Source: Mimachlamys varia
Taxonomy: Eukaryota; Mollusca; Bivalvia; Pectinida; Pectinidae
DNA: 64,000 bases
Assembly: GCA_947623455.1 (NCBI GenBank)
Contig: OX392532.1
Location: forward strand, 50,595,058-50,659,057
Direction: 5' to 3'
Shown one piece after another: positions 12,166 through 23,155 of the stretch. Below the pieces are notes generated by a model. That model was not told the origin of the DNA. It saw only the letters and a list, made by a program, of their open reading frames with translations, and did no database searches. Each line of letters starts with the position of its first letter. Within the stretch, counting starts at the first letter, position 1. A program made the position numbers and the translations under genes.

Positions 12166-14370
12166 AAAAGCGGTAGCTATGGTTATACTGATGGAGGGGT
12201 TGAGATCAATTAATGATGAAACTAGGACCTTTTAAGGTGATTAGGAATTTGTAGTGAAGGAATAAATGGTTAAGTGTAAAGGGAAAGGGTATTGAGGTCA
12301 TTGGGGCGATTACCGAGGTATTTAATTAATCGCGACAGCTTGACCGTATTATAGACCAGGTTAAGAGGCGGTTGACACTTACAAGCTGTACTTACATGTA
12401 GGATTGTTGAACAAAGATCAAACTAAGTGAGCACCAGTGTAACGTTAGAAATGAACAGATTTAACATGCCAACGGTATTATGTGATATTGGGTACTTTAG
12501 TACATTCAATTCCGTGAGAAATATGTTATGAGAAATTGTAGAATTCTTCAGTCTAAAAGAAAAGAACCATATGATATTACATGCATGTTTCCTTTCTAAG
12601 ATATGAACGTTTTGTAACGAATAATCGTATATTCATAACTGTTAGAATGTTGAACTTATTTCTCGCCGATTTGTTCGTTTACTTAAAATATTCAGTCATA
12701 AAACTTCATTCTTATTTTTCTGAATCCTTCGCTTGAAATTCTTTTTGAATCTTCGTATTACTTTCTAAGTCTTTCAATCCTTCAAGGGTCACAAACTGTG
12801 TACAACCACAGGGACCTGAGAAATGGTTATAGTCACAGGGACCTGAGAAACGGGTATAGTCGGTACGTTTATGATGATATATGTCATGGTAATTTTTTTA
12901 GATTGATAATTAATAAACGATAACTTGGGCAGACACTTTCTAAACATCCATATTTCTGATGTATCACTCTACTCACAACTCTAGATAAATATATATTTTG
13001 CCTTCCTTGCAACGTGAAACAAAGCGTCACTCAGCGACTAATTAACATAATCTACTTCGAGGCTGCAAAGCTGTTTTGCGAATGAAAAAAAACCTCAAAT
13101 ACCATATGTATGGCGAAAACTGGCACTCTTTTTTTTATTAAAGTGGCATATGTAATTAATTTTGCATGAAAATTAATTAATTACTCATACAAGAAGAAAT
13201 ATATATATATGAAGTAAACAGCAAAGTTGAGCGGCATTAGTTCAGCAAAAATGACGAAAGTTATCACATTGTATAAAACTACTGCATCAAACTCACAGGC
13301 CCCTGTGTATACACTAATGAAAAATACACTATGTCCGTCTCTGCCTTTGTGTATTGTGAACAGTTTCTCAAACACATCTTCAACTCTAGCGATCGATATT
13401 AGTATATATATATACTCTTATGCTCTAACATGTACCGTCAATAAATCGATGTATAATATACTATTTATACAAATGCCGTTCTATAAATAGTGTTGCACAT
13501 ATCAGTTTTAATGCCGGTTCTGTAGGTAACTGTCAGTGTTAGGAACAGTTATTGAACACCAGTCCGTCTTTGTCTAAATAAACCCGACCATATTTTGTTC
13601 TGTCTTTATATTAGATATGAATACCTGATGATCCGTTTGAACAACAACAGGTTCTCGGTTTAAGTCCACATTTCACAAAGTATAATAACAGTGCAGTATT
13701 ATAAAAGTAGTATTACCTCGATATATCGTCAAACTCCTTACAACGCCATTAATTTACAGGCGGCGGTATAACGAGGGTTTTAATGTACCTATTCAGATTT
13801 ACACTCCCAGTGTATCATGAACCTTTTGTTAGAAAACCTTGAATTAGAATTTAAAAAAATAAGCAATTCATTTGAAGGATGAGAAGTGATTATTAAAATG
13901 TCCTCGAACCAGCGGAAATGGCCTTGTGATAACATTTATTTAAAAAGGAACACTTGATTATCTGCATGTGTCGGAAATGATGTTCGTCAACTACGGATAG
14001 ACGCTTGAAAGCATTTGTATGTTTGATGTTGCCGACGTTATTGATAAAGTCATATAATGATATAACATAATCGATTAGTAGAAGTTCCTATTTCAGCTTT
14101 ATAATGATTCCGAGAGACAAGTCTTTTGATAACGACACGGTTTGAGCGGATAATATTGCTAGGAATTCTCGAAATAAACATGAAATGTTCATTTCCGGAT
14201 TTAATATGATAATAAGCGCGTGACCTGAAGATCTCTCTCAGATATGCTACACGAAATTAAAATTTCATAAGAAATGTATTTAAATTACGTATCAGAACGT
14301 ACTGTGAGTTTATTACGAAATAGCTATGTTCATTTACACGTGTTGGTAAATTTTCTGTATCAATCGTAAC
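12166..14370. other. Non-coding spacer
   Basis: No gene seen. Two copies of ACAGGGACCTGAGAAA near 12809 and 12837 are terminal-repeat fragments of the CACAGGG fold-back family (see 14371-14597). An ACAGGCCCCTGTGT palindrome occurs near 13297. Confidence 0.45.
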
Positions 14371-14597
14371 CACAGGGGCACGAGAACTGATTCAACTTCA
14401 TTTGGTGGCATAAAATGCCACCCAAATGATGGTGTATGCCACTTCCACTGATGGTGTATTTATGTATATACACCATTTTGGGCTAGGATGACCATTTTTC
14501 CGGAAGTTGATACAAACGTTTAAAATATCATCTTAAAATTACTATGATTAATCATAGAAATAGAAATATAGAAGCAACAGTTTCTCAGGTCCCTGTG
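14371..14597. mobile_element. CACAGGG-family fold-back element
   Basis: Starts CACAGGGGCACGAGAACTG and ends with the complement of CACAGGGACCTGAGAAACTG. The interior has smaller hairpins (GGTGGCATAAAATGCCACC; GGTGTATTTATGTATATACACC). Isolated termini of the same family recur near 346, 569, 12809, 12837, 17310 and 30385, and a larger copy lies at 28437-28772. No coding content. Confidence 0.65.
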
Positions 14598-15724
14598 CAA
14601 CGTCTTTCCTGAAGATTAATATACAATTAAATGGATTCCGATTGCATCACGCGGAATATTCATATCAAGATCAGGCAGGAATATCTGTACACACATGTAG
14701 TTTTATATTACGAATTTGAAAGCAACTACGAACTGTATACTGATACAATAAATACACAGAAATACATCAATTTGTTACTCTTCAATTATTTTTAAATTTT
14801 GCACATTTTATCTGCTTTATCAACAACTATACTTAGAATTTAATAAGACATACTATGACTTTGAAAGAATCACATAAAATATGCATCAAATATTTATTTC
14901 AAAATGTCGGTAACCGAGGTTGAAACCATTCTGACGTTACCGAAATATACATCAAATATTTATTTCAATTTCGGCAGCAGTGACAATGCATTCTGTGAGT
15001 AGCCATTTCAGATTTAAATACTTTTAATCAAAATATGATCTGTCAGGTACCAAGGCATACTAATTTGTCTAGAAACCGCTTACGCAATATACAAATGTAC
15101 AAACGTCTGTCAGTTTTGAATGCACGCCCCCCCCCCCCCCCCCATCACTCCCGATCGTCGACTATTTCAGGCAGACGATCATATCGTGCATTTAAAACCC
15201 CCGTTATATGCCACTGTTGACAGAATAAATAGTCTCTTTGAAATATGTTTGTGTGAATTATGTAGGTATGATAATGCTACAATTAACAAAACCGAGACAC
15301 GCCTCTATACCTATAGTCGAGTGTATGATTTATCATGGCGAAGAATAGGCAATGTCGGTACCCATTGTGCTAAAACTTAGGTTCGACCGAGATATTCTTT
15401 TGTTGAAACATGAAAGGCAAGTTATTTGTCTTTGTGCACAAGCTATTTAGCTTCCGTTTGGCCGAGATTTTGTTCAAAACGTATTTCCCACAAATCATAA
15501 ATATCTCAAGAAATGGTTCAAAGCTTACAACGACGTCAATTTCAATGAATCAATGAACCAAACATAACACCATAGTTCTACAACAGTCAAACGTAACTGT
15601 CTACTGGTGTATATGTACAGCGACACCTCGGCAGTCCGGACACTCTGTGTGCGACCACGGTATACTCCGGAACATTGTTATCATAGGTTTAATTTGCTTC
15701 ATTTTCCATAAATTTTTATTTGTG
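14598..15724. other. Non-coding spacer with C17 run
   Basis: A 17-base C run at 15127-15143 is the only strong feature. Open frames across 15035-15380 include this homopolymer and have no recognisable domain. Near 15618 a GACACCTCGGCAGTCCGGACA motif recurs almost exactly at 16201-16221. Confidence 0.4.
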
Positions 15725-15819
15725 AACCGCAATAGCCTAGTGGTTAACTTGTCTGACATTCTGCTATCACTAGCCCTCCATCTCTGTTTCGCCAGTTCGA
15801 GGCTCACGTGCAGCAGTCT
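15725..15819 (+). mobile_element. SINE head fragment, plus strand
   Basis: A tRNA-like head with box-A-like TAGCCTAGTGGTTAAC and box-B-like CAGTTCGAGGCTC. The sequence between them (CACTAGCCCTCCATCTCTG) matches the SINEs at 8515 and 24785 in reverse orientation. The body and tail are missing, so it is truncated. Confidence 0.65.
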
Positions 15820-15828
15820 TAATTACCA

Positions 15829-15935
15829 TCCTTGATATCCAGGGGTTAAGATCACCTACGCTCTCTACACCCCTGGAATCATCTTCGATATCCAGGGGTT
15901 TCGATCACGTAAACGTAGTGTGTGCTACCACTGGA
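15829..15935. repeat. Dispersed copy of the ATCCAGGGGTTA / CTCTCTACA repeat
   Basis: Contains GATATCCAGGGGTTAAGATC, CACCTACGCTCTCTACACCC and a second ATATCCAGGGG: about one and a half units of the repeat tandemly amplified at 29366-29935. In each unit, ATCCAGGGG and CCCCTGGA flank the TCTCTACA core in inverted orientation. Confidence 0.7.
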
Positions 15936-16100
15936 TATTCCCCGAGTAGTTCAGCATTTCTCCATTAACTGAATCCTGACACAGCCTTAAATGACCATTA
16001 TATGTTAAAGGGACGTTAAACAGAGAGCACCGGATATTCCGGACGATTTGGATTGACTTCCTTCATCCGGAAGTTTACATTTCTCAAGTTTCCGCCACAT

Positions 16101-16190
16101 TAGTTTGGTCTCGTTATTCCGGCGACACCTTGGTTTGGTCTTGTTATTCCGGCGACACCTTGGTTTGGTCTCGTTATTCCGGAGGCAAAA
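16101..16190. repeat. 30-bp minisatellite upstream of the receptor gene
   Basis: Three units with core GGTTTGGTCTCGTTATTCCG. The surrounding 200 bp are rich in TTCCGG/TCCGGA (ETS-like) motifs. It ends about 220 bp before the first coding exon, so it may sit in the promoter or 5' UTR, but no transcription start can be fixed. Confidence 0.75.
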
Positions 16191-16413
16191 ATTTGTATAA
16201 TGACACCTCGCTAGTCCGGACAATTGTGTGTCTCATGCAAGGTTTACTATCTATGTTTACATGCATTGACATAAAGATTAATGGATGCAAGTCACCGGAT
16301 ACTAGAAATCCGGATTAAATAGGTCCATGTGTAACAAAACGTAGATCACTCTACTGGCACTATATACGTTTTTTTTTTCAATTGTATTTATTTTTTGTAA
16401 TTTCAGGGCCAAC

Positions 16414-16840
16414 ATGGATCCCGCCTGGGCCAGCAAGTTTAACAATTCCAGCAAGGAACGGGAGTACTTGGCCAGGACAGCTTGGCTCCTTCTAGATGCC
16501 GGAACATCCGCTCTGCGCACAGTCTTCGATAGCGTGCACCCTCCGTTAAACCTCCGGGACCATCTCGCGCAGGCGCACGTGCGAGCAGTGCTTGTCCGTC
16601 TGCATGAAGAACAAAACGTTTTAACAGATAACCAATGGAAACTGTTGTATCCCCTGAAGAAAAAGCACGTGTTGTCACAGAAATATGACAGCCATCTTCT
16701 TCTGACTTTGTTACAGTCCATCTGTCACTTGTGTCCTCCCTACCCCAATGGCTGGCACGCGCTACCCATGTCCACCGACAGTAGCCTCGCAGCCGACATC
16801 GTCCGGATGCAGCTTCTTCACCAACAGGTGGCGTCCATGG
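16414..16840 (+). CDS. Receptor exon 1: HEPN domain, first part
   Basis: Residues 1-142 plus one base. The pattern LLLDAGTSALRTVFD, then NQWKLLYP (73-80), GWHALPMSTDSSLAADIVR (113-131), matches the DZIP3-type HEPN domain as I remember it. At the spot where that family has R-N-x-x-x-H, this protein has H136-Q137...S141, so the RNase-type motif is absent. Donor GG|GTAAGT. Confidence 0.85.
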
Positions 16841-19800
16841 GTAAGTCAAAGGTCAACCTTCATCAAAACATTTTTTGCATTTTTCACCATTTTTTATTAG
16901 TTGAATATATTTTAGGACAGTTCAGTTGTACATGCAATATCATTCTTTATTAAACAATGCAAGACAATCTCCATTTCGCAAATTTTATGTGACAGGAAAA
17001 AACAAAATCGAAAGTTTTAACTCAAGGAGCCATGGTATTGTTCAAATATTAGTGTGATTAGTCCTGTCAGTTTATAACTAGTAAAATGAAAATTTCATTG
17101 TTTACTCTTAGAGTAAAGCTTATTTGCATTCATTTTCTAATCAACTATTCCCTTTAACGTCAATCTCCATAGTCCATAAAAAAAAATCTCGATGCTAAAA
17201 AAACATTGGTGAAGGACGGTGATGGTCTGCAAAAACCTTTATAATACACCTCACACAGCCTGTTAGCCTTACTAGGTCTTCCCAAAGTACATGATGCGAC
17301 TGATTCTCATGCCCCTGTGATTTTCAATAAAGTTTGGGAGGAGGAAAGAAACAACAATTCTTGTGAAAAACTTTCCTACGCTATTAAAGTGGTATTGTAT
17401 TGTGCTGTTTATTTGCTTTGAAGATATATTTTGTATTATTTATTCATAATTATAACATTTAACATTTCTACAGAGTCGATGGCGATAGACGAATATACTC
17501 GATTGTGGCGGCAAGCGCGTGAGGTGCTCTTCCGGTTGGGCGGCCCCCCTATCCGAGTTAAAATGCATCGAATAGAGCACGAAGTCATGACCCCGGAAAT
17601 GCAGACGCACTACATTAACACGTTTATGACAGCATGGGGAGACGGGCGGAAGCTTATCTCTTCACCAAAATCAGCCGACTCACTCCGGAAATCGCGGAGG
17701 AATCGTCAAGCTAAAAATAGCAACGATCAAAATGGTGAGATACCTTCTAATACTTAATGATTTTGGCCTTAAACAAATCTATAAAGATTGAATATTAAAA
17801 TTAAATATTTATAAAGTTTATATTCATTGGTTATAAGGCGTTATGACGTACGTTGCTATGGTAACATTATTTTCGATGTATTTTCTTTTCTATTTCATCA
17901 TCACTTGTGGAAATAATCTATCTAAGCGTTAGACTGCAGTGTATGACAAATAATTATTCATATTTTTGAAAGCGTATCTAAGCAACAATGTCCGTCTGTT
18001 ATCAACCATTTTAAATATTCATCAGACCGGCGTCTGTCCATTTCCCATATTCGTGTGTGCGGTATATACGCCCGTTCGCTCATATAATATTCTCGTATAC
18101 TACTTGTACGCATGTATGTCTCTTCTAACATGTCTCTCTGTTCGTCAAACAGGTTTATCGCCCGAAGACAAAGCCGTTTGGAGGAAGGTTCATAAGATGC
18201 TGGTAGACAACATTGTAGCCGATGACCTCCTGGACAGACTTCAGCAGAACCAAGTGATCAAGTTCAGCGACCGTCAGGAAATTCTCTCCATCACCAAGAA
18301 CTCCGAGCGGATGCTCAACCTCCTAGACAAAATCCTGAACTCGAAAAACTCCACCGCGTTCAAATCCCTCCTGGAGGCCATGAAGTTCAAGTACAAGAAG
18401 ATATATGAAGATGTCGTGCAGATCCGAAAAGAAACCTACAAGAATGGCGTTCGGGACAATGTGGGTATGTAAGCAGGAAAAGGGCGCACGTACGGGAATG
18501 TGTAAAGCACAAATCTTTGGCAACTCGCGAAATAACTTTGAAAAACATGTTTATTATGCACTTTTGCGCTTATTACTAAAGCAGTAGGAAATGGGAAATG
18601 TTACACCCACTTGCACACCACAATCTTGTTTTATTAAAACATAATCATACGGAGGTCCATAGCATGCGATTTGACTTGATGTTACTATTCATAAATATTA
18701 TAAATAAAAAAAAACATCACGAGGTTCCTTATGAACTTGTTAATATTACATCAATGGTAATGCCTAATGCTCTTTCCCAGATGCAATGCTTCTTTCTCCA
18801 CGATTTCTGTACAATCTGTCTTGTATTTTGATATGTTTTATCTTCGTTTTGAAAAAAAAATGACTTTATTCAAGTGAATGGGTGGTTTTATGAAATATCA
18901 TTCAGCTCCATATAATCAAATATTCACCTCAGCTGAAGTTCATATGCAAAGTAGACTTAAACGTTTTTAATGTGATATATTTTGATTGGTTTACAGATGT
19001 GGTGGGCGTGGTCAGTGAGGTGCTATGTAACCATTATAAACAGAACTACAACAAGTGTCAGCCTTTCGCTTGGAACGAGTCCGTTACCGTCAACATCCGG
19101 GACATCTACACACCACTAGACATCCTCAGCTCGGACGGGTACGTGTTTGTGTCCTTAGCAACGGAGGTCAAACGTTGTCTTAGTAACAGACTACGGAAGA
19201 AATAAGTCTACGACTCTTTCACGTAATTTAAACAGATGTCTGACGTTTCATACAATATATTATGATTATACAATATTTTAACTCGGTACATGTATGTGAT
19301 TTATTCAGTTTTGCCAAAGGGCGTATATGAGTGGATACTAAAAATGAAAGAGCTAAAAAAAGAGTATACAGTTTCAGTGTCAGATATGGGTATAGTGCTT
19401 AACTTAAAATATCATTGAATCAGATACATGACAGGTATATGTAAAGCATACATCTCGGTTATTGAATAGAAAATACAATTCCAATTATTTTTTTTTACAG
19501 AAAGAGGCTCCATCTTCATGATTTCTGTCCACCCCCGACCACCAATGGGCGTGGCCCCCGGGTGATGTTGGAAGGTGCAAGCGGAAGTGGCAAGTCCGTT
19601 CTATGTCAGATGGTGTCCTACCTCTGGGGATCCCAGAAGTCTTTCTTCCGGCATCGTTATCCCATCTTCCTGCACGTGGATCTACAGACCATGGAATGCG
19701 GTTTCTACGAAAGTCTTTACGAACGAGTAATCCCTGCCGGCTTTAGTCTCGACTTAACAGGGTTCCGTAGCATGCTCGAGGATCACTCGTATGACGTCAT

Positions 19801-21697
19801 GCTGCTTGTGGACGGATACGATGACGTAACTGACTTACCGGAACTGAGCGCCATTTTGTCAGGGGAAAGTCTTAGACTCGCAACGGTCATCGTAGCTGCG
19901 AACCCGGAACTTATTTCGTCAGGTCATTTCACACCCGACAGTAAGATGTTCTGTATGGGATTCAGCCAAACAAACGCCGTCAAGTGCGTAACGAACTACC
20001 TTGAGCAATTTAAAGTTAACATCGAGCACCACGAAGACTTCCTTAACATCATGGCGAACGAAAAATGGGCGCTTAGACCTTATCTCAACCTTCCAGTTGT
20101 AGTGTTACTCGTGTTCGGATATTATCAGACAACCAAAAACGCCAAACTCCTGCAAATCGAAACAGTAACAGGATTATTTGAGTCATACGGCATCTCGATG
20201 GCTATGCACCTTTGCAAAAAGCAAAAGATTGACGTCATAGGGTACGAGTTTCCCGAAGACGTCATTTCCGGTGTCGAAAAGTTAGGTAATTTCGCTTTCA
20301 ACACTCTTCTTAGCAACCGAAAGGCTTTCGGAGAAGATGAACTTACATTGGAAATCGAAAACCCAAACGCATTTAAACTTTGTGCCTTTTCCAAATTCAT
20401 GCTTGGTTCAAAGGTCAAGTTCCTGTGTGGTCTTATGCAAGATTTTCTTGCGGCAAAACATCTTGCAGATTTCGTTATGGAGGACATCGTCAAAACAATA
20501 AAAGACAATGGTATGACCAAGAAGCCAAAGTTCACCCAGGTGGTGAGTCTGTTGTCCGGTCTTTATAGATTTGACTACGATACGTCTGTCCTTCGTGCTA
20601 TTTTTTCTGAACTGGCTGTACGGAACATACGACAGACGCGCGTGCCAACCGGACATGATACTGAGACATCTACGTCGGACAAGCAAATCAGGCCTCCTAG
20701 CGGACAGATCATGGACTTCAATACAAGTCTTCAGTCTCTCGTTGAATGTCAGTTACGTGATGACGTGTGTAAAATCGTCGCGCAATCTTTACCGCCAAAA
20801 ATATTGGTTCGGCGAGAGGGGCTCATACCCTCTAAGTGTCTTTATGCTTTGCAGAACGTACTTGGGTTGGAGGGTAACCGCTTGACTCACCTGGAATTCC
20901 ATCTTCAGCCCATGTATACGTACCAACAAAGCCAGTTCAAGGATCTGGCTGTCGCTGCTGCAAGAAACAAGAACCTTACCAGCCTTAAAGTTCAATGGTC
21001 ATCGCTTGACCTCATGTCAAAGTTCATGTGTACTTTTATGACGGAAACTGACCATATTGAGCGCGTGACTTTGGATGATGTGTGTAGAAAGTCTTTGACC
21101 ACTGTGTCTGCCTCTACATGGGCTGCGCTTCAAACAATGTGTGAACATATGTCAAAAGCCTCGCGTGTGTCCTTCATCAACTCGAAGGTGGCCGCAGTGA
21201 CCTACTTCTTCCTCCAACACCTCCCACACTCCGTCAAGGAGCTCGACCTTCGCGGTTGCGCAATGAACATGATGTGCGCGGGCGAAATTAGCGGGAAACT
21301 TGAGAAAAGTACAACGCTAGAAAAACTCGACCTGACAGCAGCTCACTTGACGGGTTCCGACTTCGTCCCGATATTACAAGGTCTCAAGCTTTGCAGCTCT
21401 ATCAAACACCTGAAGATGTGTGGCGCCAAGCTTGACCGACTGGCTGTGGACGCCTTGTCCGAGTGCCTCACACTGACCAGGTCGCTGCAGGTACTTGACC
21501 TCAGCGAATGTCAACTGACCACCGACATGTGTCAGAAACTGGCCGGAGCCATTGTCCAGAACCGGACACTGCAAAGACTGGTGCTGAAAAAAACCAAAGT
21601 GACGTCAGAAGGCCGAGACGCCATCTCGCATACGAAAGTAGACCAGATTAAGGTTGTCGGACTTGATGAAAATGCACACGTTGTACACGCAATGTAG
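16414..21697 (+). CDS. NLR-like innate receptor: HEPN-CARD-NACHT-LRR
   Basis: Five coding exons: 16414-16840, 17474-17734, 18153-18464, 18997-19138 and 19501-21697 (TAG stop), 3,339 nt and 1,112 residues. All joins have GT...AG borders and keep frame (phases 1, 1, 1, 2). Domain order: DZIP3-type HEPN about residues 18-185; CARD about 236-320; linker 334-400; NACHT with Walker A GASGSGKS (406-413) and Walker B LLVDGYDD (482-489); helical region; then five LRRs spaced exactly 28 residues (959, 987, 1015, 1043, 1071). By family knowledge, NACHT-LRR proteins are cytosolic sensors that oligomerise on ligand binding, and a CARD recruits caspase- or adaptor-type partners. The ligand is unknown. The ATG at 16414 is the first in the exon, with purine at -3 and G at +4. 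It follows a good acceptor (TTTCAG at 16401-16406), so an upstream untranslated exon is likely. No orthologue name is claimed. Confidence 0.87.
16841..17473 (+). other. Receptor intron 1
   Basis: 633 bp, phase 1. Contains one isolated terminus of the CACAGGG fold-back family near 17296-17318 and otherwise AT-rich sequence. Confidence 0.75.
17474..17734 (+). CDS. Receptor exon 2: HEPN domain, end, and basic linker
   Basis: Encodes residues 143-229 plus one base. It begins ESMAIDEYTRLWRQAREVLF, which fits the last helices of the HEPN domain (…F..W......L.RLGG). It ends in a basic low-complexity linker (RKSRRNRQAKNSN, possibly a nuclear-localisation-like stretch). Acceptor TTCTACAG, donor ATG|GTGAGA. 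Length 261 nt, phase 1 at both ends. Confidence 0.83.
17735..18152 (+). other. Receptor intron 2
   Basis: 418 bp, phase 1. The acceptor is preceded by a T/C-rich stretch (TCTCTCTGTTCGTCAAACAG). Nothing else is recognised in it. Confidence 0.75.
18153..18464 (+). CDS. Receptor exon 3: CARD
   Basis: Encodes residues 230-333 (312 nt, phase 1-1). Six-helix CARD-like pattern: KMLVDNIVADDLLDRLQQ, then VIKFSDRQEILSITKNSERM, NLLDKILNSKNSTAFKSLLE. Acceptor CAAACAG, donor GTGG|GTATGT. A death-fold member other than CARD (for example DED) is possible, but the spacing and the 'LLD.L....…AF..LLEAM' ending favour CARD. Confidence 0.82.
18465..18996 (+). other. Receptor intron 3
   Basis: 532 bp, phase 1. 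AT-rich; the short open frames in it are not supported. Confidence 0.75.
18997..19138 (+). CDS. Receptor exon 4: linker to NACHT
   Basis: Encodes residues 334-380 plus two bases (VVGVVSEVLCNHYKQNYNKC, then IRDIYTPLDIL). It resembles the pre-NACHT linker of many animal NLRs, in which an aromatic-rich 'Y...P.W.....L.IRDIYTPL' segment precedes the P-loop. The donor GG|GTACGT at 19139 is chosen because it alone joins exon 5 in frame. Reading on past it gives 22 more codons and a TAA at 19203-19205. Confidence 0.78.
19139..19500 (+). other. Receptor intron 4
   Basis: 362 bp, phase 2. Its first 66 bases continue the exon-4 frame to a TAA; see the finding on a possible truncated isoform. Confidence 0.7.
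19501..21697 (+). CDS. Receptor exon 5: NACHT and LRR
   Basis: One large exon for residues 381-1112. The NACHT core has Walker A 406-413 and Walker B 482-489 (D485, then D488-D489). The sensor-1 strand is TVIVAANPE (508-516), where most NACHT proteins have a T-S-R-P-like motif. The winged-helix part has FCMGFSQTNAVKCV. LRRs of ribonuclease-inhibitor type follow (ELDLRGC, KLDLTAA, HLKMCGA, VLDLSEC, RLVLKKT). Strong acceptor (T-rich tract, ACAG). The stop lies inside the first unit of a 23-bp minisatellite. Confidence 0.88.
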
Positions 21698-21842
21698 CGC
21701 ACGCTGTACAAGCAATGTAGCGCTCGTTGTACACGCAATGTAGCGCTCGTTGTACACGCAATGTAGCTCTCGCTGTACACGCAATGTAGCGCTCGTTGTA
21801 CACGCAATGTAGCTCTCGCTGTACACGTAATGTAGCGCATAG
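21682..21842 (+). repeat. 23-bp minisatellite starting in the last codons of the receptor
   Basis: Seven units of TGTACACGCAATGTAGCGCT plus CGT or CGC. The first unit encodes the last residues (V-H-A-M) and contains the TAG stop at 21695-21697; the other six form the start of the 3' UTR. Units alternate between GTAGCGCTCGT and GTAGCTCTCGC types, which suggests expansion by unit pairs. Confidence 0.9.
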
Positions 21843-22166
21843 TTGTAGTTGGTGTTGAAATTCGGACTTAATATAACAAGGAATATATTGTGTGTTTGTT
21901 GCCTTTTGTAGAATGATTACGTTGGCTCACGGGAGTGAATATTTTCAAAATCTGCCATAAATCTGTATATAACGTATATAAGTTTATATTATGCTTAATT
22001 CAAATATATGTATGTGGCCAAGGTTTTTACAAAACTAATCGTAAATATTTAGAAAGGAATCATATTACATAATGTGTCAACATTGAAATTAATTTTATTT
22101 GCTACATATCAAAAATCATCTATTAGATTCCACCGTAAATATACAAATACATATTTAATCAATTCC

Positions 22167-22172
22167 AATAAA
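22167..22172 (+). terminator. Candidate polyadenylation signal of the receptor gene
   Basis: AATAAA about 470 nt after the stop codon, in AT-rich sequence. It is the first canonical hexamer I found downstream. Cleavage site not determined. Confidence 0.4.
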
Positions 22173-23155
22173 GATCATAATTCAATAATAATCATACCTC
22201 ACTAATAATAGATTGAAGCATATTCAGAAAAAGTGCTGATCAAATCTCATCGAGTTATCTCCCCTGAGAAAATTTAAACAGTAGTAACCTTCAACAATTT
22301 GAAGATTCCGTCACACCCCTGAGGACACTATTCAATTCTTCCCATTTAGAGGCTGAAGTATAAAATGTAGTTCATTATGAAACTGCGGGGCTGTAAAGGA
22401 GTTAACTAAATGGATTCAAATGTGACACATGCAAAACAATGTACATGTAGTTCAATCGGGAACCGTCGGCACTTTCCGTAAAGGAGTATTTTCTCGTTTA
22501 CGGAAAGTGCCGATGGTTTCCGATTGTATGTAGGTATGAAATAAATAGGGGATATACAGATCCTATATATGATAGTAAAAAGTTGGGGAGAAATTAATAT
22601 TACAAGCAATGGGTGCCAACTGGGTCTTCAATAATTTCATTGGGGTTAAGCCACAATGTGCTGCCGATTTGACCAAAATTCCGAGTTATGGGGGAGGGGG
22701 TAGGAAGGGGACCGGAAATAAGATTTATTTTCAAGAGCGTTGCTACATTCATGTTTGTATCGCTGGTGCATAAAAAAAGGACACTGTTGAGTTTGGTCAA
22801 GGTTGTCAAGTTAAGTTTTGTATATAAATGTATATTTGGTATCAGTTCATGCTGTAAATATGTAAATAAATTATTTATATTAACATTATATAAGCCGATA
22901 GGGTGTTCATATGATATGAGGAGAAATTGCTACGCATGCATAAAACACTGTGATAATTAAAGTCTGTGATAATGAAATTCGTCCCTATGTATACATGTAA
23001 TATTCGTTCCATTGATATCTCGCTAATCTGGAAAATCAGGTTCCGTTTTCACGAAACAGTTATAATGTCCTAACTCAGATTCTGTACTCAAAGTTAATAG
23101 TTTGTGCTGCTGGTTAATTAGTTTTTAAATCTCATCGATTTGGTGAAAGTTTGAT
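22173..23155. other. Spacer with one hairpin
   Basis: No gene seen. It holds the inverted repeat at 22453-22526, annotated separately. An open frame at 22688-22960 has no recognisable content. Confidence 0.45.
22453..22526. repeat. 30-bp-arm hairpin
   Basis: CAATCGGGAACCGTCGGCAC... and ...GTGCCGATGGTTTCCGATTG pair across a 14-nt loop. A small fold-back element or remnant. Confidence 0.75.

Noticed and set aside
15725..15819. Functional tRNA gene
   Set aside because: Box A and B-like motifs exist, but no cloverleaf with acceptor pairing can be drawn, and the sequence matches the SINE copies.
18972..19205. Independent small gene ending at 19205
   Set aside because: Its frame is better explained as receptor exon 4 with a donor at 19139; the first ATG lies in the intron before the acceptor.
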